Positions 4,917 through 8,718 of a stretch of 8,718 nt of DNA are shown in pieces; positions within the stretch are counted from its first letter, which is position 1, and each line of letters opens with the position of its first letter. The DNA is from Kosmotogaceae bacterium UBA1373 (GTDB taxonomy: Bacteria > Thermotogota > Thermotogae > Petrotogales > Kosmotogaceae). A program made the translations under genes and the position numbers. The stretch is taken from NCBI GenBank assembly GCA_002305955.1, contig DBRH01000034.1, forward strand, positions 20,646-29,363, in the 5' to 3' direction. The notes beneath the pieces were generated by a model. That model was not told the DNA's origin. It was given only the letters and a program-made list of their open reading frames with translations, and made no database searches.

Positions 4917-6002
4917 TTATTGCAGCAGTTGGTCGGGTATCGGGAGGTTGTTCTTTTCTGCCAGTGAGACCAGGTTTCTGACCGTCTTCGGATCGAGAGT
5001 AACTCCCTTGGAAAGGGAAGATATTCTCGAGAGCTCTTCCTTTTCTCCGTGGTAGTAGATCTTCTCGCTTCCGCAGGCCTTCCCGCTTGACACGACGCCA
5101 TCGATTATCGATTGAACTTGCCGCTTCAGGCTTTCCGGTTCTCCAAATAGCCTCAGATTTATGGCGCCGAAGAAGTGACAGACGCCGGCGACTCCTTCCG
5201 AATAAGTCAGAGCGCTCCACGAACCGAGAGAGAGCCCGGCCGACACCAGATCCACCAGCAGAGAGAGCCCGAATCCCTTATGACCACCGAACTCCTCTCC
5301 GGAACCGCCCAGCGGAAGAATTCCGCCCGGTCTCCGGTTGTTGAAATTGGCAAGAACCTCTCCTGGCGAGTTTGTATCGGCGCCCAGGCTATCTACGGCC
5401 CAGCCTCCGGGAATTACTTTTGCCAGTCTATCGTACACTTCGAGTTTTCCCCTGGTCACTACGCTCGTCGCCATATCCAGTATGAAGGGATGCCTGGAAC
5501 CGGGGATGGCTATGGAAAAGGGATTAGTCCCGAGAACGGCCTCTCTTCCGAACGTCGGCACCACCAGAGGGTAGCTGTTGGTCATGGCTATCCCTATCAT
5601 ATCTCTTTTGAGCGCCATCTCTGAATAGTAGGCCGTTATGCCGTAATGGTTAGAGTTTCGTACGGAAACGAATCCCGCCAGGTTATTTCCGGCCTTCTCT
5701 ATGGCCAGATTCATAGCCCATTTTGAAACGCTCTGCCCGGGCCCTCCCCTGCCATCCACCACGGCCGAGAGGGGGGTTTCGTACTTTACCGAAGGCGTTT
5801 CATTCAGTTTTATGTGGCCGGCGTTTCTCTCGTCTATGTATCGCCTGAGTCTCGCGACCCCGTGGGAGGGTATTCCCCTGAGGTCTGCCTCCAGAAGCAC
5901 ATCGACGATATCGGCCGAAACATCCTGCCCGAAACCTTCGGCAACCAGAATATCCACACATAGATTTCTCAGCGACGGGCTGTCTATTACTGTCATATCC
6001 AT
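4917..6002 (-). CDS. MDH/LDH2-family NAD(P)-dependent 2-hydroxyacid dehydrogenase
   Basis: A 361-residue member of the malate/L-lactate dehydrogenase type 2 family (not Rossmann-fold LDH). Family signatures, numbered from the chosen Met: DLRGIPSHGVARL (40-52) with the catalytic His47, SVRNSNHYG (113-121), LGTNPFSIAIP (157-167), LDMATS (175-180) ending in RGK (184-186), and GGHKGFGLSLL (239-249). The family catalyses reversible NAD(P)-linked oxidation of 2-hydroxyacids or reduction of 2-keto/imino acids. Members include YiaK (diketogulonate), AllD (ureidoglycolate), ComC (sulfolactate) and pyrroline/piperideine-carboxylate reductases. The substrate cannot be told from these motifs. The start at 6002 follows the M20 stop by one base (TGA-G-ATG), with AGGA at 6016-6013. 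An upstream in-frame ATG at 6044 would overlap the M20 gene by 41 bases and adds residues not typical of the family. It is the last gene of the operon. Confidence 0.9.
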   Translation of the reverse strand: MDMTVIDSPSLRNLCVDILVAEGFGQDVSADIVDVLLEADLRGIPSHGVARLRRYIDERNAGHIKLNETPSVKYETPLSAVVDGRGGPGQSVSKWAMNLAIEKAGNNLAGFVSVRNSNHYGITAYYSEMALKRDMIGIAMTNSYPLVVPTFGREAVLGTNPFSIAIPGSRHPFILDMATSVVTRGKLEVYDRLAKVIPGGWAVDSLGADTNSPGEVLANFNNRRPGGILPLGGSGEEFGGHKGFGLSLLVDLVSAGLSLGSWSALTYSEGVAGVCHFFGAINLRLFGEPESLKRQVQSIIDGVVSSGKACGSEKIYYHGEKEELSRISSLSKGVTLDPKTVRNLVSLAEKNNLPIPDQLLQ

Positions 6003-6003
6003 C

Positions 6004-7107
6004 TCAGACACATCCTTGAAAGAAATTTCTGACGATCTTCCCATAAATCTCTCTTGCGATATGGATCTCTTCCAACTCGACGTATTCGTTGGCCTTGTGG
6101 GCCATGCTGGCCGCTCCCGGTCCGAGTATCACGGTCTCGATACCGGAGGGGGCTATGAAGGCTCCGTCGGTGAAGTATGTCATTGTCAGTGGTTCCGGCT
6201 CTCTCCCAATCTCTACGAGGGTGGAGCGGACACAATCGCTCAACCTGCCGGAGGAGCTAAAAGGGTTGCGTGTTAGTAGAACCTTCTGACCGGCGCCTTC
6301 GAACCGCGAGAGGACTTTATCTATGACTCCGGTGACTTCCGGGGGCGAGATGTTGCTCATAAAACGTATATCCAGAACGCAGCTGGCGGAATCCGGAACG
6401 GTGTTCTCCTTGGAACCTCCCGATACCTTGTTCAGACTAACCGTCAGGCCTTCTATGCCACCTAGTTCACCGGCAATCCTTTGATAGGCGTCAATAAGAA
6501 GGAGTACCGCGTTTATTCCCTCTTGAGGCTGTGAACCGTGCGCCGATTTACCTTTGAAATTCAGTTCGCTCCAGACCGCTCCCTTTTCTCCACTCGCCAG
6601 TCTCATCGACGTGGGTTCGCCGATCAGTGCGCCGGTTATTTCGAGCGTGTTTTCTTCGAGAAATCTTTTCACTCCGCTGCAGCCAACTTCTTCGTCACAC
6701 GTCGCGAGAAAGGCCAGATTTCCCCCGAATCGTTCATCGCAGGAAAGATCGATGAAAGCCGCCATCATGGAGGAGAGGCCGGCCTTCATATCGGCCGATC
6801 CACGGGCATACACCCTTCCATTCTCAACGACGGGCTTGAAGGGATCGCCCGTCCATCCAGAAGCGGCCGGAACCACGTCCATGTGTCCGGCGAAAAGCAG
6901 ATAAGGCAGCCCGCCGTTCCTGTCGATTTTCGCGAGAAGATTCACCCGTCCGTCGCCGACTCTCTGAATCGTGCAGTTTACACCGTAACTCCCCAGCGTT
7001 TCCTTTATGAACAGAGCCAGAGATTCTTCGTTGCCGGGAGGATTGGTAGTATCGTATTTACACATTTCAAGAAAGATCCTCTCCAGCTCGTCTTTACCGG
7101 GAATCAT
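6004..7107 (-). CDS. M20-family metallo-amidohydrolase (ArgE/DapE type)
   Basis: A 367-residue zinc-dependent hydrolase of the ArgE/DapE/aminoacylase group. Numbered from the chosen Met it shows GHMDVVP (74-80; His75 ligand, Asp77 catalytic), GSADMKAG (103-110; Asp106 bridging both metals), DEE (138-140; Glu139 general base, Glu140 ligand), GEPT (163-166; Glu164 ligand) and AHKANE (336-341; His337 ligand), so both metal sites are complete. The dimerisation domain spans about 175-285 and carries SAHGSQP (189-195). Such enzymes remove acyl, succinyl or carbamoyl groups from amino acids, or split dipeptides. The operon suggests a catabolic substrate rather than arginine or lysine synthesis, since no biosynthesis genes are nearby. 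The ATG at 7107 overlaps the stop of the preceding gene as ATGA. An in-frame ATG at 7128 would add 7 residues and also lacks a good ribosome site, so it cannot be fully excluded. Confidence 0.92.
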   Translation of the reverse strand: MIPGKDELERIFLEMCKYDTTNPPGNEESLALFIKETLGSYGVNCTIQRVGDGRVNLLAKIDRNGGLPYLLFAGHMDVVPAASGWTGDPFKPVVENGRVYARGSADMKAGLSSMMAAFIDLSCDERFGGNLAFLATCDEEVGCSGVKRFLEENTLEITGALIGEPTSMRLASGEKGAVWSELNFKGKSAHGSQPQEGINAVLLLIDAYQRIAGELGGIEGLTVSLNKVSGGSKENTVPDSASCVLDIRFMSNISPPEVTGVIDKVLSRFEGAGQKVLLTRNPFSSSGRLSDCVRSTLVEIGREPEPLTMTYFTDGAFIAPSGIETVILGPGAASMAHKANEYVELEEIHIAREIYGKIVRNFFQGCV

Positions 7108-8282
7108 AGCTTTATACCGACGTTCCATATAGAATAGTCGTCCTGTCCGAGGAGTTCCGACCTGGTTTCCGCTCCGTTGGAAACGTCGATCACCATATCG
7201 AAAAGCCTTTCTCCGCTCTTTTCAAGAGTCTCTTCTCCGGAAATCACCGCGCTGCAATCGAAGTCGATGCTGTCCTTCATTTTCATGGCCGTGTCGCGAT
7301 TACCGGTAACCTTTATCACCGGAGCGATCGGATTTCCCGTCGGCGTTCCCTGGCCCGTAGTGAAGAGTATGATGCTGGCGCCACCGGCGACCATTCCCGT
7401 CACGGACTCCACATCGTACCCGGGAGAGTCCATTAGATAAAGACCGGGAGTCGCTTCTATGCTCTCCCCGTACTCTTTGACTCCCACGATAGGCACTTTG
7501 CCGCCTTTTATCATGGCTCCCAGAGATTTTTCTTCCAGAGTGGTAAGCCCTCCCCTGACGTTTCCCGGCGATATGTTGTTTGGAATATTTTCTCTATCGA
7601 CCATGTCGCGGCTGTTGTTTCTGCTCTCGTTGATCATCCTCTCGAGCATGCGGGTGAATCTTTCCTTCTGAGAGTCGTCGCTCATGCGTTCGAAAAGGAG
7701 ATGTTCGGCCCCCACGAGCTCGGTGGTTTCCGAGAGAATCACCCGACCGCCGTTTTTCCAGACCAGGTCGGCCACCTGTCCGACTACGGGATTTGCGGAC
7801 AGTCCCGACGAAAAATCCGAACCGCCGCATTCGACACCGATCGTGAGTGCCGAAAGCGGAACACTCTGTCGCTCTATCTTCGAAACCTCGGCCACGAAAT
7901 CCCTGGCCTTTTCCCTCCCCAATCTTATGGCTTCACCGTTGCCAACCTCCTGTACCATTATTAGCTCGGCCGGTTTGCCCGCCTGGGCGATCAGGTCTCT
8001 CAGTTCGTGGGGCGAAACCCTTTCACAGCCCAGGCCTATAACGATCACTGCCGCCACGTTCGGGTTGAGGGCGGTGTTTATTAGCGTTCTTCGGGTCTGG
8101 TGAAAGTCCTCTCCCAGTTGCGCACAGCCCTGGTTGTGCCTGGCGACCGCGCAGCCAGGTACCGACGAGGCTATCCTCTCGGCGACCTTCGATGAACAGA
8201 TAACGCTCGGAAGTATCAACACGTAGTTTCGGAAACCCACACTTCCATCCTTTCTTATGTAACCCTTTATAGTTTTCTGCAT
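7104..8282 (-). CDS. UxaA/GarD/SuyB-family dehydratase-lyase, large catalytic subunit
   Basis: A 392-residue protein matching the catalytic part of altronate/galactarate dehydratases and the (R)-sulfolactate sulfo-lyase beta subunit. Typical motifs: GYIRKDGSVGFRNYV (7-21), ARHNQGCAQLGED (47-59), GLGCE (83-87), ECGGSDFSSGLSANPVVG (151-168), LSETTELVGAEHLL (183-196), MDSPGYD (284-290), VTGMVAGGA (294-302) and FTTGQGTPTGNPIAPVIKV (307-325). Members use a bound metal to remove water (or sulfite in SuyAB) from a 2,3-substituted acid. E. coli UxaA carries the SAF domain in the same chain; here it is a separate gene, as in SuyA/SuyB and many split dehydratases. Sequence alone does not separate altronate, another aldonate/aldarate or sulfolactate as substrate. 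The ATG at 8282 is the only start consistent with the family N-terminus, but the nearest good ribosome site is 24 bases away. Its stop overlaps the M20 start by 4 bases. Confidence 0.92.
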   Translation of the reverse strand: MQKTIKGYIRKDGSVGFRNYVLILPSVICSSKVAERIASSVPGCAVARHNQGCAQLGEDFHQTRRTLINTALNPNVAAVIVIGLGCERVSPHELRDLIAQAGKPAELIMVQEVGNGEAIRLGREKARDFVAEVSKIERQSVPLSALTIGVECGGSDFSSGLSANPVVGQVADLVWKNGGRVILSETTELVGAEHLLFERMSDDSQKERFTRMLERMINESRNNSRDMVDRENIPNNISPGNVRGGLTTLEEKSLGAMIKGGKVPIVGVKEYGESIEATPGLYLMDSPGYDVESVTGMVAGGASIILFTTGQGTPTGNPIAPVIKVTGNRDTAMKMKDSIDFDCSAVISGEETLEKSGERLFDMVIDVSNGAETRSELLGQDDYSIWNVGIKL

Positions 8283-8290
8283 ATAGTAAC

Positions 8291-8311
8291 GGCTTAAGCC
8301 TGTTCACCTCC
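8291..8311 (-). promoter_or_regulatory. Distant ribosome site and hairpin ahead of the large-subunit gene
   Basis: On the - strand, AAAGGAGGTG (8314-8305, core GGAGG 8311-8307) lies inside the end of the small-subunit gene, 24 bases before the large-subunit ATG at 8282. Between them is a perfect 10-base palindrome GGCTTAAGCC (8300-8291) that contains the small-subunit TAA stop. If this folds (3-bp stem, UUAA loop) it shortens the effective spacing. It may couple the two subunits' translation, letting the ribosome that ends on the small subunit restart on the large one. Confidence 0.5.
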
Positions 8312-8593
8312 TTTACCGGATTCCGTTCTGGCACTTTTGACGTTGTGGACGTGAACGTGCTGTCCCGCATATATTTCGTCGGTCGCGATTCCAATCCTGT
8401 TGTTGTACTTTATCACCGTGTCTCCGGGCATCATGTCTTTCACGGCCACTTTGTGACCGGAAGGTATAGAGTTCCTGGAAACGATCTTTCCCGCTGGACC
8501 GGTACCTTTTATCTCGATCGTTTCACCCGGCTCCGCTCTTTCCAGAAGAGTCGCCACGTTATCGTTTTGAGAAAGCAAAATCGCTTGCTTCAT
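8294..8593 (-). CDS. SAF-domain small subunit of UxaA/SuyA-type dehydratase-lyase
   Basis: A 99-residue stand-alone SAF domain, equivalent to the N-terminal domain of UxaA/GarD or to SuyA, the small subunit of sulfolactate sulfo-lyase. Recognisable segments are the start MKQAILLSQNDNVAT (1-15), IPSGHKVAVKDM (43-54), GDTVIKYNNRIGIA (57-70) and AGQHVHVHNV (76-85), with the conserved GHK and HVHN. The small subunit is thought to complete the active site of the large catalytic subunit encoded next to it. Translation starts at ATG 8593, with GGAGG at 8605-8601 seven bases upstream, and the ATG overlaps the stop codon of the preceding regulator gene (ATGA). The C-terminal tail ESGKGGEQA is charged and encodes the purine-rich ribosome-site sequence for the next gene. 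Length is normal for a split small subunit. Confidence 0.92.
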   Translation of the reverse strand: MKQAILLSQNDNVATLLERAEPGETIEIKGTGPAGKIVSRNSIPSGHKVAVKDMMPGDTVIKYNNRIGIATDEIYAGQHVHVHNVKSARTESGKGGEQA

Positions 8594-8718
8594 ACCTTTG
8601 CCTCCAATTCTAAAAAGCTGGTTGCCGTCTTGTAATCAACTTTCGAAGACCCGAGGATCGAGCAGATTATATCCATTGAGTGCTTCAAATGACTGTCGAG
8701 AGCCATTTCAGCTTTTTT
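8590..8718 (-). CDS. GntR-family (FCD/FadR-type) regulator, C-terminal 42 residues (partial)
   Basis: The frame is open from the window end to TGA 8592-8590, so only the last 42 residues are seen. It begins KKAEMALDSHLKHSMDIICSI, the usual last helix of FCD ligand-binding domains, in which a pattern of Ala, a methyl or hydrophobic residue and the pair HL recurs. The final part (GSSKVDYKTATSFLELEAKV) is variable. FCD-type GntR proteins (FadR, UxuR, ExuR) bind small acids and repress the linked catabolic genes, which fits this position as the first visible gene of a sugar-acid-type operon. The assignment rests on one helix and context. Its stop overlaps the small-subunit start as ATGA, so it is translated together with the enzymes and would be autoregulated if it represses the operon. 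Confidence 0.6.
   Translation of the reverse strand, partial: KKAEMALDSHLKHSMDIICSILGSSKVDYKTATSFLELEAKV

Noticed and set aside
4611..4967. 118-codon open frame on the + strand
   Set aside because: It is a shifted frame of the YfiM-like gene and runs into the convergent dehydrogenase. The Arg-rich product has no family match.
5701..6276. 191-codon open frame on the + strand
   Set aside because: It is antisense to the dehydrogenase and M20 genes across their junction, with no ribosome site or recognisable domain.
6538..7137. 199-codon open frame on the + strand
   Set aside because: It lies opposite the M20 gene, whose full set of metal-binding motifs proves the coding strand. The product has no recognisable domain.
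8612..8717. 9-base inverted repeat (AAAAAGCTG / CAGCTTTTT) about 90 bases apart at the window end
   Set aside because: Both arms lie in the coding sequence of the partial regulator, and the low-complexity arms are likely to match by chance.
1..8718. CRISPR array, insertion sequence, tRNA/rRNA or tmRNA gene
   Set aside because: I saw no regularly spaced repeats, transposase motifs, terminal inverted repeats or tRNA-like cloverleaf sequences. smpB is present, but the tmRNA gene is not nearby.

Overview
The window looks like chromosomal DNA of a mesophilic member of the Thermotogae, most plausibly Mesotoga or a close relative. This is inferred from moderate GC with heavy use of AGA/AGG arginine codons, strong GGAGG-type ribosome binding sites, an SmpB of the expected bacterial type, and a short exported protein that looks like an outer-membrane ('toga') barrel. 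The genus is a guess; no marker gene here settles it.

Left part, + strand. The window opens with the last 49 codons of a sensor histidine kinase (1-150). A 335-base gap (151-485) follows, with a C-rich repeat and an AT-rich promoter region that carries a perfect 13-base palindrome. Next come a MEDS plus HD-GYP signalling protein (486-1655), a small LsrG/ABM-type monooxygenase-fold protein (1781-2098) and a divergent M24 'pita-bread' protein that appears to have lost most metal ligands (2136-3245). A clear intrinsic terminator (3345-3368) closes this stretch. Its T-run merges into the promoter of smpB (3426-3869), the trans-translation factor. A second strong promoter (3923-3950) drives a probable outer-membrane protein (4013-4576) and a YfiM/DUF2279-like membrane protein (TTG start, 4597-4914).

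Right part, - strand. A tightly packed catabolic operon runs right to left from beyond the window end: a GntR-type regulator with an FCD-like C-terminus (8590-8718, only its last 42 residues), a SAF-domain small subunit (8294-8593) and a large catalytic subunit (7104-8282) of the UxaA/GarD/SuyB dehydratase-lyase family, an M20 ArgE/DapE-type amidohydrolase (6004-7107), and an MDH/LDH2-family NAD(P)-dependent 2-hydroxyacid dehydrogenase (4917-6002). Most junctions are ATGA overlaps or 1-nt gaps, so the genes are very probably co-translated. The operon meets the YfiM-like gene tail to tail with only 2 bases between stop codons.

The operon reads as a regulated pathway for a sugar acid or other hydroxyacid: an amidohydrolase that frees an N-acylated or N-carbamoylated compound, a 2-hydroxyacid oxidoreductase, and a two-subunit lyase/dehydratase. 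The substrate cannot be fixed from sequence. Altronate or another aldonate/aldarate, and (R)-sulfolactate (SuyAB with a ComC-like dehydrogenase), are the two leading options. The combination with an M20 enzyme is the most interesting feature of the window.
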